Assembly (NCBI GenBank): GCA_015056365.1
Contig: SVGM01000008.1
Coordinates: 62,001 to 126,000 of the forward strand
Reading direction: 5' to 3'
Length of the DNA stretch: 64,000 nucleotides
Source: Clostridiales bacterium
Lineage (GTDB): Bacteria; Bacillota; Clostridia; Christensenellales; Aristaeellaceae
Each line of letters opens with the position of its first letter. Position 1 is the first letter of the stretch. A program made the position numbers and the translations under genes. This document shows positions 50,256 through 58,866 of the stretch, piece by piece. A model generated the notes under the pieces. It did no database searches. It worked only from the letters and a program-made list of their open reading frames with translations, and was not told the origin of the DNA.

Positions 50256-50960
50256 TTATTCCGTTGTGTCGATTCGTTTTGGGCAAAAACCTAAGGCATC
50301 ACAGGAAACCAGGTGGTAATGAATGCCATTTCTCTCGCCCTGAAAGGCGATTTTGATACCATGGCCGTGCAGATGGCCGTAGACGACCGTCTTGACCGGA
50401 TAGGCATCCAAAATATCCGTAAAAGCGGTGCTTACACCATCGCCAAAAAGCGGCGGAAAATGCATCAGCACCGTTACTGGATCCCCGTTGGAAAGTTTAA
50501 CCGCCTGATCCAGCGACATTTTCAGCCGGATCAGTTCACGGGCATAAACCTTTTCGTCCTGTTCTTCCAAAGGCTGCGAAGGCACAGGAAACATCCAGCC
50601 GCGCGTACCACAGAAGGTTTCGCCGCCGATGTTCACCGCATCGTTTTGCAAAGCAATGCAGGTTGGCCCCAGCGCAGAACGCACCTTTCCAATGGCGCTC
50701 CACCAGTAATCATGGTTTCCGCGCAGAAGTAGCTTGGTACCCGGCAGCTCGTCCACCGAACGAAGATCATCCAGTGCTTCGTTAAGCTGCATCGCCCAGC
50801 TGATATCTCCTGGGATCAGAACCACATCCTCCGGGGTAATGAGCTTGCGCCAGTGATCAGAAATCGTATCAAAGTGGCGTTCCCAATGGCTGCCAAACAC
50901 ATCCATCGGCTTTTCGCAGTGCCCCGGCAGGTGGAGATCACCTATTGCAAATACAGCCAT
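50256..50960 (-). CDS. Calcineurin-like metallophosphoesterase
   Basis: A 234-residue soluble protein. The motifs IGDLHLPG (D-x-H), LIPGDISWA (GD), LLRGNHDYWW (GNHD), LMHFPP and YGHLHGHG (GHxH) give the complete two-metal site of class III phosphoesterases. The substrate is unknown; close relatives in Clostridia are single-domain proteins without known role. It lies 31 bases after the zinc-ribbon acidic protein, probably in one operon, and ends at a strong terminator. Confidence 0.92.
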   Translation of the reverse strand: MAVFAIGDLHLPGHCEKPMDVFGSHWERHFDTISDHWRKLITPEDVVLIPGDISWAMQLNEALDDLRSVDELPGTKLLLRGNHDYWWSAIGKVRSALGPTCIALQNDAVNIGGETFCGTRGWMFPVPSQPLEEQDEKVYARELIRLKMSLDQAVKLSNGDPVTVLMHFPPLFGDGVSTAFTDILDAYPVKTVVYGHLHGHGIKIAFQGERNGIHYHLVSCDALGFCPKRIDTTE

Positions 50961-50991
50961 GCTTCCCTCGCTTCATTAACAACGGTTGTTA

Positions 50992-51393
50992 TCAGAGATC
51001 CTCGTCCTCGTCGTCAGCCGCTTCGTTTTCTTCTTCAATGACATCCTCCAGAGACAGCTCATTCTGGATGTCGCCGTACTCATTCTCGGGAATGTCTTCG
51101 TGGATCTGGGGAATGATTTCATCCATGGTGCTGACAGAACCCAACTCAATGGACTTATCATCCACGTTGGTCACGTCATCCTGATCAGTAGAAGAACCGC
51201 CTGCATTCATTTCCTTCAGGCAGCCCAGGCAAACGTCATGGCCAGGCAGCGCGGGCGCGGCATTGCAAACAGAGCAGAGTTCCAGTTCTTCAGAGACCTG
51301 CTCGCCCTTCATATCGCGCTGGCATACCTTGCACAGCTTTTCGCTCTCCTGGATGTAATTCAGGTCACACCGAGGACACTTCACCAGTTTCAT
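50992..51393 (-). CDS. Twin zinc-ribbon acidic protein
   Basis: A 133-residue protein of unrecognised function. The N-terminal half has two predicted zinc ribbons: C6-x2-C9 with C21-x2-C24, and C40-x2-C43 with C55-x2-C58. The second half is extremely acidic, ending in EEENEAADDEDEDL. No signal peptide or membrane segment. Such a layout suits a nucleic-acid- or protein-binding adaptor. GAGGGGG precedes ATG 51393. It heads a small operon with the metallophosphoesterase, so both may act in one process. Confidence 0.8.
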   Translation of the reverse strand: MKLVKCPRCDLNYIQESEKLCKVCQRDMKGEQVSEELELCSVCNAAPALPGHDVCLGCLKEMNAGGSSTDQDDVTNVDDKSIELGSVSTMDEIIPQIHEDIPENEYGDIQNELSLEDVIEEENEAADDEDEDL

Positions 51394-51472
51394 TATCGAG
51401 ATCCCCCTCTATATTTACGGACACACGTCCGTTGATGACAACAATCATTCCCATGGGAACACGTTGCCATTT

Positions 51473-51517
51473 TTGTTGCAAGAAGTTTGCAAATATATTA
51501 CGATTTTATTGCAACAA
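51473..51517 (+). repeat. Inverted repeat upstream of the CAP-domain gene
   Basis: TTGTTGCAA / TTGCAACAA (51473-51481 and 51509-51517) is a perfect 9-bp inverted repeat with a TTTGCAAA palindrome (51486-51493) in the gap. It lies in the divergent region between two genes and may be a regulator site. No clear promoter could be fixed here. Confidence 0.5.
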
Positions 51518-51548
51518 ATGCACATTCTAAAACACACGGAGGTAAACC

Positions 51549-52475
51549 ATGCATAAAGAACGCAAGACGATACCGCTGCTTCTGGCGATGGCGCTATGTG
51601 CAGCAGCTAACGCACATGCAGAGGCACCTACTTCACAGTTTGGCTTTTCAGGCTGGCCTTACAGACAGCCCACAACCTGCCAGACCGAGCAGTGGAAGCC
51701 GCAGCAGAATTGTACGCCCGCACCAGTGATCACTGAGCAGCCTGTCATTACACAGGTGCCGCAGCCAACGCCCATCCCCAGCGAAAAGCCGGTGATCACG
51801 CAAGTACCGCAGCCCACTCAGATACCCGATGACAGTCCGGTCATCACGCAGGTGCCGACAGCTACTATCGAAGCGACCGCCACGCCCACGCCTACCAAGA
51901 CGCCTGCGGCAAGCATCCAGCCAACCGCTGTGCCTACACCGGCAGCGACGCCCGTCGCCACACCCAGGCCAACGGCTTCTGCAACGCCTACGCCCACAGC
52001 AACTCCTCACGTCACCCAAACGCCAGAAGTTACCAAAAAGCCAGTCATTGCAACGCCTACACCCTCCACAGACGAAGATTATACTACGGGTTATGTAGGT
52101 GTGCAAGAGGAAAATGCATTTCTTTTACTCAATCAGGATCGGGCAGCTAACGGCCTTCCCGCTTTGCAGCTGGATCCCGCCCTGTGCAGCATTGCCCGGA
52201 TGAAGAGCAATGACATGAAAACCAACAACTATTTCTCCCACACTTCCCCCACCTACGGTAGCCCATCCCAGATGCTCAGCAGCATGGGCTATCCCTTCCG
52301 CTCAGTGGGCGAAAACATCGCTCACCATGCCACCGTGGAAAAGGCGCAGGCCGCCTTTATGAGCAGTACCGGCCACCGGAAGAATATCCTTTCCTCCAGC
52401 TGGACGAAGGTCGGCATCGGCGTGGTCTACGATGCTCAGGGATTTGTTTACGTAACGCAGCTCTTTGTTCGCTAA
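51549..52475 (+). CDS. Secreted CAP (SCP/PR-1)-domain protein
   Basis: A 308-residue secreted protein. Signal peptide (1-24, cut near NAHA), a Thr/Pro-rich spacer (about 50-175), and a C-terminal CAP domain (about 185-308) with LLNQDRAANGLPALQLD, FSHTSPTYG, VGENIAHH, STGHRKNILSS and VGIGVVYD, which keeps the histidine and glutamate residues of the CAP cavity. The spacer holds a 16-residue repeat starting PVITQVPQPT. Bacterial CAP proteins of the YkwD type are extracellular and largely of unknown function. GGAGG precedes ATG 51549 and a terminator follows the stop. It is transcribed alone. Confidence 0.9.
   Translation: MHKERKTIPLLLAMALCAAANAHAEAPTSQFGFSGWPYRQPTTCQTEQWKPQQNCTPAPVITEQPVITQVPQPTPIPSEKPVITQVPQPTQIPDDSPVITQVPTATIEATATPTPTKTPAASIQPTAVPTPAATPVATPRPTASATPTPTATPHVTQTPEVTKKPVIATPTPSTDEDYTTGYVGVQEENAFLLLNQDRAANGLPALQLDPALCSIARMKSNDMKTNNYFSHTSPTYGSPSQMLSSMGYPFRSVGENIAHHATVEKAQAAFMSSTGHRKNILSSSWTKVGIGVVYDAQGFVYVTQLFVR
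51741..51854 (+). repeat. 16-residue tandem repeat in the CAP-protein spacer
   Basis: Three units beginning PVITQVP at residues 65, 81 and 97 (two full, one partial). The unit begins PVITQVPQPT, then P-I/Q-I-P and a charged end. The DNA copies differ at silent sites, so the array is not recent. Confidence 0.75.
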
Positions 52476-52503
52476 CCCATATTCTGCATACCAAACTGAC
52501 ATA

Positions 52504-52540
52504 CAGAAGCGCCCTTCCTGCAGGGAGGGCGCTTCTGTTT
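52504..52540. terminator. Terminator of the CAP-domain gene
   Basis: CAGAAGCGCCC / GGGCGCTTCTG (52504-52514 and 52527-52537) with TTT after it on the plus strand. It also lies just past the stop of the convergent 109-residue gene and may serve both. Confidence 0.82.
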
Positions 52541-52553
52541 GCGCATTGCTGGA

Positions 52554-52883
52554 TCAAAACCTTCTGCGGCATCCACACTGCTCGCGCCGTTTTTGAGGCA
52601 TGTAATACCTGGGGCGTGCCCGGGTGGAAAACGGGCTGTCGCTCACCCCTGCAGCACGGAGAACCCCTCGTCCTGCCATGCTACCCGCAGACCGCACATG
52701 GGTGCTAAGGGCCAGCGTCTGGCCGTTCCAGTCGCCGGTAACAGGCACAAAATGCTCATCTCCGGCTGTCGGTGCAGTTTCCCGCAGAAGCGGTTCATTC
52801 CATCTCGTCCTTGGCAAAGCTGGCAACAAAACCGCTTCGCTGGTCTGAAGCGCCGGACGCATATACAGATAACGCTGCTGCAT
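52554..52883 (-). CDS. Small basic protein of unknown function
   Basis: A 109-residue protein ending YYMPQKRREQCGCRRRF. Basic, with no signal peptide or membrane segment; rich in Arg, Pro and Thr. I recognise no family. The case for a real gene is a good ribosome binding site (AAGGAG, 7 bases before ATG 52883), its position 74 bases after ysxC in the same direction, and a hairpin just after the stop. Its codon pattern is not decisive, so it could be spurious. Confidence 0.5.
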   Translation of the reverse strand: MQQRYLYMRPALQTSEAVLLPALPRTRWNEPLLRETAPTAGDEHFVPVTGDWNGQTLALSTHVRSAGSMAGRGVLRAAGVSDSPFSTRARPRYYMPQKRREQCGCRRRF

Positions 52884-52957
52884 GCTTGATCTCCTTTCCA
52901 CGTCTGATTCGGAGGATACTGCATGCTATGTGAAAAAAAACAAAAGGTTCCGATAGA

Positions 52958-53587
52958 TCAAACCTCTTCCTGCTCCTCTGCCTCCTCTGCGTAGTCTTCC
53001 TCTTCGGCGTACAGCACGTTTTCGATCGCAGAGAGCAATTTATCCCGACCGAAGGCATTTTCGCTGGAATAGGCGATGATCTCCCAGGGCTGTACCATCA
53101 GCGCGCGACAGATGGGCGCGATATGCTTCATCTGCGCCCCGCGGCTGATTTTATCAGCCTTGGTGGCAACCACCGTAAAAGGGATGCCCATTTGACGGAA
53201 ATATCGATTCATCGCAATGTCGTCCTGGGTAGGCTCATGGCGGATATCCACCAGGTGCAGCACATGCATCAGCAGCGTACTTTCCTGAAAATAACCGTCC
53301 ATCATATCGCCCCAGCGCTTCTTCTCGGCTTTGTCTACCTTGGCAAAACCATAACCGGGCAGATCAATGAGATGAAATTCTTCATTGATCAGGAATACAT
53401 TGATCAGGCGGGTTTTGCCGGGCGTAGCGCTGGTCTTGCAGAGTTTTTTACGATTGCAAAGGGAGTTGATCAACGAGCTTTTGCCCACATTGCTTTTACC
53501 CACCACCGCCAGCTGTGCCAGCTGAATGGGCGGATTCTCATGATATTGTGCCAGACTTGTCACAAAGGACGCCTGTTTAATCTCCAT
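52958..53587 (-). CDS. ysxC: Ribosome biogenesis GTPase YsxC/EngB
   Basis: A 209-residue TRAFAC GTPase. G1 is GKSNVGKSSLIN (about 30-41), the G2 threonine lies in SATPGKTRLINVF, G3 is DLPGYG and G4 is TKAD with G5 SSEN. The protein assists late 50S assembly and is essential in Bacillus. A short Glu-rich tail of about 15 residues follows the G domain. It lies two bases after lonA, the same order as in Bacillus (lonB-lonA-ysxC). Confidence 0.96.
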   Translation of the reverse strand: MEIKQASFVTSLAQYHENPPIQLAQLAVVGKSNVGKSSLINSLCNRKKLCKTSATPGKTRLINVFLINEEFHLIDLPGYGFAKVDKAEKKRWGDMMDGYFQESTLLMHVLHLVDIRHEPTQDDIAMNRYFRQMGIPFTVVATKADKISRGAQMKHIAPICRALMVQPWEIIAYSSENAFGRDKLLSAIENVLYAEEEDYAEEAEEQEEV

Positions 53588-53589
53588 GC

Positions 53590-55989
53590 TTACACCCCCG
53601 CATAGGTTTGCTGCATCCCATCCGCAGCCGGAATGGTCAGCTCAGAATGGGAGATGGTGGGCAACGGATTGACCAGTGCTTGCGCAAGCACCTGCTTCAC
53701 ATCATCCACAGGCTTTACCTTGACCTTCTCCAGCACATTCTGGGGCAGTTCCTCCAGATCCTTCATGTTCTCACGGGGAACCAGCACCATCTTCACGCCA
53801 GCGCGATAGGCAGCCATCAATTTTTCTTTCAAGCCGCCGATGGGCAGCACTCTGCCCCTGAGGGTCACTTCGCCGGTCATGGCGACGCTCTGTTTCACCG
53901 GAATGGACGTGAGCGCGCTGACCAACGCGGTGGTAAGCGTAATGCCTGCGCTGGGGCCGTCCTTGGGCACTGCGCCTTCTGGCACATGGATATGGATGTC
54001 GTGTTTGCGGAAAAATTCCGCATTGATTCCCCAGGGGGTGCAATGAGCGCGAACCCAGGAAAGGGCGGCTTTGGCGCTCTCCTGCATCACGTCGCCCAGC
54101 TTGCCGGTAAGCTGCAGCACACCGGTTCCTTCCATAATGCTGCACTCCACCGCCAGCATCTCGCCACCGACGGAAGTATACGCAAGGCCGTTCACCACGC
54201 CTACCCGGTCTTTGGTTTCCAGCGATTCACGGGTGTATCGGGCTGCGCCCAGATAGTTGCGCAACTTTTCCAGGCCAACGGTCACCTGCTGCGTATCATG
54301 ATCCAACATATCGACAGCAGCTTTGCGCACCACCTTTGCAAGGGTGCGCTCCAGCTGGCGTACGCCTGCCTCGCGTGTATATCCCTCAATAACGGTGCTG
54401 AGCATCTTTTCGTTCATACGCACGCTGCCGCTTTTCAGGCCATGTTCCAATACCTGTTTGGGCAGGAGATGCTTCTTGGCGATCCGCAGCTTCTCCTCTT
54501 CCGTATAGCTGGGAACTTCGATGATCTCCAGACGATCCAGAAGGGCAGGCGGAATACTTTCGATATCATTGGCGGTAGTGATAAACATCACGCGGCTCAG
54601 ATCAAAAGGCAGTTCCATATAATGATCGCGGAATGCATCGTTCTGCTCGCCGTCCAGCACTTCCAGCATGGCGGCTGCAGGGTCGCCCCGGAAATCGCTG
54701 CTCATCTTGTCGATCTCGTCAAACAGGAATACAGGATTCATGGTGCCTGCCTGCTTGATGCCCGAAATAATTCGGCCAGGAATGGCGCCCACATAGGTGC
54801 GGCGATGACCGCGGATTTCCGCTTCATCTCGCACGCCACCAAGCGACATCTGGACAAATTCGCGGCCGACTGCCTTGGCGATGGCGCGCACAATGGACGT
54901 TTTACCAACACCGGGAGGGCCAGCAAAGCACAGGATCGGGCCCTTCATGTCCTGCTTCATTCGAAGCACGGCAAGGTATTCGATAATGCGTTCCTTCACC
55001 CGTTCCATGCCATAATGATCCTGATCCAGCACCTTGCGGGCGCGCTTGAGATCCAACTGATCTTTGGTGGTCTTTCCCCAAGGCAGGTCCAGAATCCACT
55101 CGATATAGGTTCTGCTGATACCCACTTCAGGGGTGCCGGGCGCCATGCGGGACAAACGCTCAATTTCCTTTTCGGCTTTTTCGCGAGCTTCATCATTCAG
55201 CGGCGTTACCGCGAGGCGATCCCTGAGATCTTCCACCTCGGTGCCATCCTTGTCGCCAAGCTCAGTCTGAATGGCCTTGATCTGCTCCCGCAGATAGTAA
55301 TCCTTCTGATTTTTCTCGATCTGCTTCTTGATGCGTGCCTGAACCTGCTTTTCCACATCAGAGAGTTCGGTCTCCCGAAGCAGAATGCCGCAGACCGTCT
55401 CCAGACGATCCTTCACTTTCAATTTTTCCAGCACAGCCTGACGATCCTTCAGCGCCGTGAGCACATTGGCGGCAATAATATCCGCCAGCTGATCCGGCTG
55501 TTCCACCGCCAGAACGGAGTGCAGCGTTTCCTGAGAAACCCGCATACTGGTGCGGCAGTATTCCTCAAAATACTGATGGGTGGTGCGTACCAGCGCCTTC
55601 AATTCCGGGGAATCCTCCGCCGACTGCTCCGGCACAGGACGAACCTCAGCCACCATGCAAGGTTCATCTTCCAAAACGCGCAAAAGCACCGCACGCTGCT
55701 GGCCTTCCACCAACGCACGGATGCTGTCGCCGGGCAAGTTCAAAACCTGCTTGACCTGCGCAATGGTACCCACGCGATAAAGATCGCTGTCATGAGGATC
55801 ATCCACTTCAGCGTCCTGCTGGGTAACCAGAAAAATGCGCTGGTCTTCCATCATTGCTTTTTCCAAAGCCGCAACGCTCTTGGTACGCCCCACATCAAAA
55901 TGCATCACCATATGAGGGAAAACCATGATCCCCCTTAGCGGCAGCACGGGCAGCGTGGCACGGAGCGTTCTGCGTGTCGTTTCCTGCAT
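53590..55989 (-). CDS. lon: ATP-dependent protease LonA
   Basis: A 799-residue soluble protease. The N-terminal LAN domain (about 10-200) is followed by a coiled-coil region, the AAA+ module with Walker A GPPGVGKTS and Walker B VFLFDEIDKM, and the peptidase domain whose catalytic serine is in KDGPSAGI and lysine in KLMAAYRAGVK. It degrades misfolded and regulatory proteins. GGAGG lies eight bases before ATG 55989. The gene has its own promoter (56054-56082) and a leader with an 8-bp hairpin next to the ribosome binding site. Confidence 0.97.
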   Translation of the reverse strand: MQETTRRTLRATLPVLPLRGIMVFPHMVMHFDVGRTKSVAALEKAMMEDQRIFLVTQQDAEVDDPHDSDLYRVGTIAQVKQVLNLPGDSIRALVEGQQRAVLLRVLEDEPCMVAEVRPVPEQSAEDSPELKALVRTTHQYFEEYCRTSMRVSQETLHSVLAVEQPDQLADIIAANVLTALKDRQAVLEKLKVKDRLETVCGILLRETELSDVEKQVQARIKKQIEKNQKDYYLREQIKAIQTELGDKDGTEVEDLRDRLAVTPLNDEAREKAEKEIERLSRMAPGTPEVGISRTYIEWILDLPWGKTTKDQLDLKRARKVLDQDHYGMERVKERIIEYLAVLRMKQDMKGPILCFAGPPGVGKTSIVRAIAKAVGREFVQMSLGGVRDEAEIRGHRRTYVGAIPGRIISGIKQAGTMNPVFLFDEIDKMSSDFRGDPAAAMLEVLDGEQNDAFRDHYMELPFDLSRVMFITTANDIESIPPALLDRLEIIEVPSYTEEEKLRIAKKHLLPKQVLEHGLKSGSVRMNEKMLSTVIEGYTREAGVRQLERTLAKVVRKAAVDMLDHDTQQVTVGLEKLRNYLGAARYTRESLETKDRVGVVNGLAYTSVGGEMLAVECSIMEGTGVLQLTGKLGDVMQESAKAALSWVRAHCTPWGINAEFFRKHDIHIHVPEGAVPKDGPSAGITLTTALVSALTSIPVKQSVAMTGEVTLRGRVLPIGGLKEKLMAAYRAGVKMVLVPRENMKDLEELPQNVLEKVKVKPVDDVKQVLAQALVNPLPTISHSELTIPAADGMQQTYAGV

Positions 55990-56003
55990 ATCGTTCCTCC
56001 ATA

Positions 56004-56024
56004 CGCCTGCCGGGAAGGCAGGCG
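56004..56024 (-). promoter_or_regulatory. Leader hairpin of lon
   Basis: CGCCTGCC-GGGAA-GGCAGGCG is a perfect 8-bp stem directly upstream of the lon ribosome binding site. It could tune translation or mRNA stability. Confidence 0.5.
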
Positions 56025-56053
56025 GCAATCATCCAGGCAAAAAGCCCGGAATG

Positions 56054-56082
56054 ATTATAACGGCTTCAAGGTACAAATGCAA
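56054..56082 (-). promoter_or_regulatory. Promoter of lon
   Basis: TTGCAT (56077-56082), 17-bp spacer, perfect TATAAT (56054-56059). There is no CtsR- or HrcA-type site that I can see. Confidence 0.75.
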
Positions 56083-56130
56083 GTAAACGATGCAGATTGT
56101 CACAAATGGGCAGCTTATGTATCCAATGGG

Positions 56131-57822
56131 TCAGGAGTTTCCTGTGGCAAGCTTTTCTTCCGCCACAAGCACCGGAACAGGCGATACGGGCTGGGCATTC
56201 AGCGCGATCTCCACAGTCGCCGCTTCAGCCGGCAGCAGCATTCGGTCCAATGCTTCCCGCAATGTACGGATGGGTTTCACCTGAATGGTGGTATGCTCAA
56301 ATCGTTCCAATTGATTTTCAAAAGGAATCAACACGCTCGTCAGTCCCGCCCGCTCAGCAGCCTCTACCTTTCCGGGCACACCGCCCACAGGCTTGACCAT
56401 CCCGCGAACCGATACCTCGCCCGTCACCGCCACATGACCATCCACCGGTCTGCCGGTGAGGGCGCTGGCAGCAACCACTGCCATGGCAACACCAGCCGAC
56501 GGGCCGTCCACCGGTGTACCGCCAGGGAAGTTGATATGCAGGTCGTATTCGTCCGTTCGGTACCCCATGCTGCCAAGAAGCGTCATCACGTTTTCCAGCG
56601 AACTGCGGGCGGTGGATTTGCGTCGGATCTTGCGGTTGTCTCCGCCGATCTCTTCTTCATCCACAATACCGGTGATGTGGAGTTTGCCGCTGCCCCGCTG
56701 CGCCACCGCTTCAATCTCCATGGTAGCGCCTTGATGGCTTCCCACGATGGCCAGACCGTGAACCACGCCTATACGATTGCTGGTATCTGCCTTCTGGTCA
56801 GGTCTGGCGGCATAATGTCCGGAGTAAATGACCCATTCCACATCCCGGGTCAGAATCTCTGTACGGTTTTCCAGCTGTGCAAGGCCTGCGCACATCTGTA
56901 CGATATTGACCGCATCCCGGCCGCAGGAGGCAAAGCGGCCTACCATTTCTGCATCTTCCTTTTTCATGGCAAACCCTGCTCGCTGAGCAGAATGGAAGGC
57001 GATATCTGCCACTTCTTCAGGCTCCAGCGCCCGGAAATAAATCTCCATACAGCGGGAACGCAGCGCTGGCGAAATCTCCTGTGGGCTTCGCGTGGTAGCG
57101 CCTACGAGACGAAAATCTGCTGGGAGCCCATTTTTGAAGATATCATGGATATACCGCGGTACAGCTGTATCATCTGCATTATAGTAGGCGGACTCAAGCA
57201 TGACCTTGCGATCCTCCAGCACCTTGAGCAGCTTATTCATCTGAATCGGGTGCAGCTCGCCGATCTCGTCCAGGAACAAGACGCCGCCGTGGGCTTTGGT
57301 CACAGCGCCGGGCTTGGGCTGCGGAATTCCCTGAACGCCCAAAGGACCGGCGCCCTGATAAATCGGATCATGAACGCTGCCAATCAGCGGATCCGCAATA
57401 GCACGTTCATCAAAGCGCACACAGGTGGCGTCCATTTCGATGAACGGTGCATTGGCAGCAAACGGCGTGCCCGCGCTTTTTTTGGCAGCTTCCAACACCA
57501 GGCGGGCCGCACAGGTTTTGCCGATTCCGGGAGGGCCGTAAATGATCACGTGCTGGGGATTTTTACCGCACAGAATCGCCTTGAGAGACTTGATCCCGTC
57601 TTCCTGACCGATAATATCCGAAAACTTACCCGGGCGAACGCGCTCCGCCAGGGGTTCGCTGAGTTTCAAGGCACGCATGCGCTGCAGGCGCTCATATTCC
57701 TTGCCGCTATCGCGACGGTGTGCAGGCTGTGTTTTGCGCTGCGCCCGAAGCTGGGTGTAGAAATAGATGCCGACCACCACGGTCACCAACAGCTGTATAC
57801 CAAATAGAATTGCACTGACCAC
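56131..57822 (-). CDS. lonB: Membrane-anchored ATP-dependent protease LonB
   Basis: About 563 residues. One N-terminal membrane helix is followed by the AAA+ domain (Walker A IIYGPPGIGKTCAA, Walker B GGVLFLDEIGELHPIQMN) and a C-terminal Lon peptidase domain with the serine in VDGPSAGVAM. Long stretches are nearly word for word those of Bacillus LonB (SVHDPIYQGAG, HDIFKNGLPADFRL), a forespore protease made under sigma-F. GTG 57822 follows GGAGG by 8 bases and puts the N-terminus at the membrane helix, as in Bacillus; ATG 57837 and 57882 lack a ribosome binding site. Confidence 0.95.
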   Translation of the reverse strand: MVSAILFGIQLLVTVVVGIYFYTQLRAQRKTQPAHRRDSGKEYERLQRMRALKLSEPLAERVRPGKFSDIIGQEDGIKSLKAILCGKNPQHVIIYGPPGIGKTCAARLVLEAAKKSAGTPFAANAPFIEMDATCVRFDERAIADPLIGSVHDPIYQGAGPLGVQGIPQPKPGAVTKAHGGVLFLDEIGELHPIQMNKLLKVLEDRKVMLESAYYNADDTAVPRYIHDIFKNGLPADFRLVGATTRSPQEISPALRSRCMEIYFRALEPEEVADIAFHSAQRAGFAMKKEDAEMVGRFASCGRDAVNIVQMCAGLAQLENRTEILTRDVEWVIYSGHYAARPDQKADTSNRIGVVHGLAIVGSHQGATMEIEAVAQRGSGKLHITGIVDEEEIGGDNRKIRRKSTARSSLENVMTLLGSMGYRTDEYDLHINFPGGTPVDGPSAGVAMAVVAASALTGRPVDGHVAVTGEVSVRGMVKPVGGVPGKVEAAERAGLTSVLIPFENQLERFEHTTIQVKPIRTLREALDRMLLPAEAATVEIALNAQPVSPVPVLVAEEKLATGNS

Positions 57823-57908
57823 CGTTTGTACCTCCATCTGCGGTTTACTGGAGGTATCTTGCCTTGTTTTGCGTAATTCCATGTATGGGGTTTATTGGTT
57901 CGAGGCGC

Positions 57909-57950
57909 AAAAAAGCGCGACTGAACGCTGATGAAAGCGTCAAGCCGCGC
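57909..57950 (-). terminator. Terminator of the padR-DUF2812 operon
   Basis: GCGCGACTGAACGCT / AGCGTCAAGCCGCGC (57915-57929 and 57936-57950) with a GATGAA loop and a T-run of six on the minus strand. Confidence 0.85.
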
Positions 57951-57965
57951 GGATGCATTGGTTCC

Positions 57966-58472
57966 TTATTCCCGGAGCATGCGTTCTTTCTCCAAGTTTT
58001 CTTTCTTGCCGTGGATGCGTCCCAGACCGTACATCAAAAGCGCAGAAAGCAGCAGATTGATCCAGCCTAGGTTAATTGTCGGGTTCAACGTATTGGCAAG
58101 CCCAATAACAATGTTCGCCATGCCTACTGCCAGCATCATCTTTCCGATCTTATCAAGATGGCTGATACGGGAATCCAAATCGGAAAACAGATCAAAGCGT
58201 CCATGCTCTGTCTTTTTCCGGAAATAGATCCATTGCACGATCCTGCCGATATATTCCGCGCCCGTTTCCTCCATAAACGACACATAGTCGTTGTCCGGAT
58301 TGCGCATCTCCAGCCGGACAGTATATTCGCCGGGCTCACAGCGCACAAAGGTGTAGGTACAGAAACTCACTTTATCCAGCACCCATCCGCTGCTGGCCAT
58401 CGTGTTGAGCCACTGCTCTTCTTTCTCAAAGTCCCAGGCCCAAAACCACTTACGAATCACTTGACGTTCCAT
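57966..58472 (-). CDS. DUF2812 membrane protein
   Basis: A 168-residue protein. The first 95 residues are the soluble DUF2812 domain (RKWFWAWDFEKEEQWLNTMA, RLEMRNPDNDYVSFMEETGA) and two membrane helices follow (about 112-130 and 135-152). The family is almost always paired with a PadR regulator and its role is unknown; an envelope-stress or bacitracin-type link is sometimes proposed. Its start directly abuts the padR stop, and its ribosome binding site AGGAGG lies inside padR, so the two are translationally coupled. Confidence 0.85.
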   Translation of the reverse strand: MERQVIRKWFWAWDFEKEEQWLNTMASSGWVLDKVSFCTYTFVRCEPGEYTVRLEMRNPDNDYVSFMEETGAEYIGRIVQWIYFRKKTEHGRFDLFSDLDSRISHLDKIGKMMLAVGMANIVIGLANTLNPTINLGWINLLLSALLMYGLGRIHGKKENLEKERMLRE

Positions 58473-58793
58473 TTATTCTTCCTCCTGATTCAAAATCGCT
58501 TCACCATTGGCAACCAGCTGTTTCAACCGGTTCAGTTCGCCCACCAGGATTTCCAATCCCTTCGGAGTGAGCTTGTATTGCTTCTTCCTGCTGCCGTCCT
58601 CAACAGGCAGCTGAACAATCCATTCCTTGTCGCACAGCGCATTCAGCGCGCCATACAGCGTTCCGGCCGCCAAACGGACCCGCCCGCCGGAGAGCAACTC
58701 TGTTTGCTGCATGATCCCGTAGCCATGCTGGGGTCTGTACAGGGAAAGCAGGATGTAGTAGGTGGCTTCTGTCAGAACCATATTCTCGTTCAT
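58473..58793 (-). CDS. padR: PadR-family transcriptional regulator
   Basis: A 106-residue winged-helix repressor. The TEATYYILLSLYRPQHGYGIM opening and the RLAAGTLYGALNALCDKEWI recognition region are PadR signatures, with a C-terminal helix for dimerisation. The family usually controls an adjacent membrane gene. GAGGTG precedes ATG 58793. Its promoter is an exact consensus, with ATATCG-type palindromes at the spacer and downstream, so it most likely represses itself and the DUF2812 gene. Confidence 0.9.
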   Translation of the reverse strand: MNENMVLTEATYYILLSLYRPQHGYGIMQQTELLSGGRVRLAAGTLYGALNALCDKEWIVQLPVEDGSRKKQYKLTPKGLEILVGELNRLKQLVANGEAILNQEEE

Positions 58794-58815
58794 AATGCAC
58801 CTCTGTATTGTTTAT

Positions 58816-58866
58816 CGATATATCGTCTAACGATATATCGTAATTGATTATATCGGATTACGATAT
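58816..58866 (-). promoter_or_regulatory. Palindromic operators of padR
   Basis: Site 1 is CGATATATCG-TCTAA-CGATATATCG (58816-58840), two identical palindromes downstream of the -10 box. Site 2 is ATATCG-GATTA-CGATAT (58850-58866), which overlaps the -10 box and spacer. Both share the core ATATCG-N5-CGATAT. The layout fits two dimers shutting the promoter. Confidence 0.75.

Noticed and set aside
57823-57908. Sigma-F promoter before lonB, expected by analogy with Bacillus
   Set aside because: GGCAAGATAC resembles part of the -10 element, but no GYATA-type -35 lies at 15 bases; not supported.
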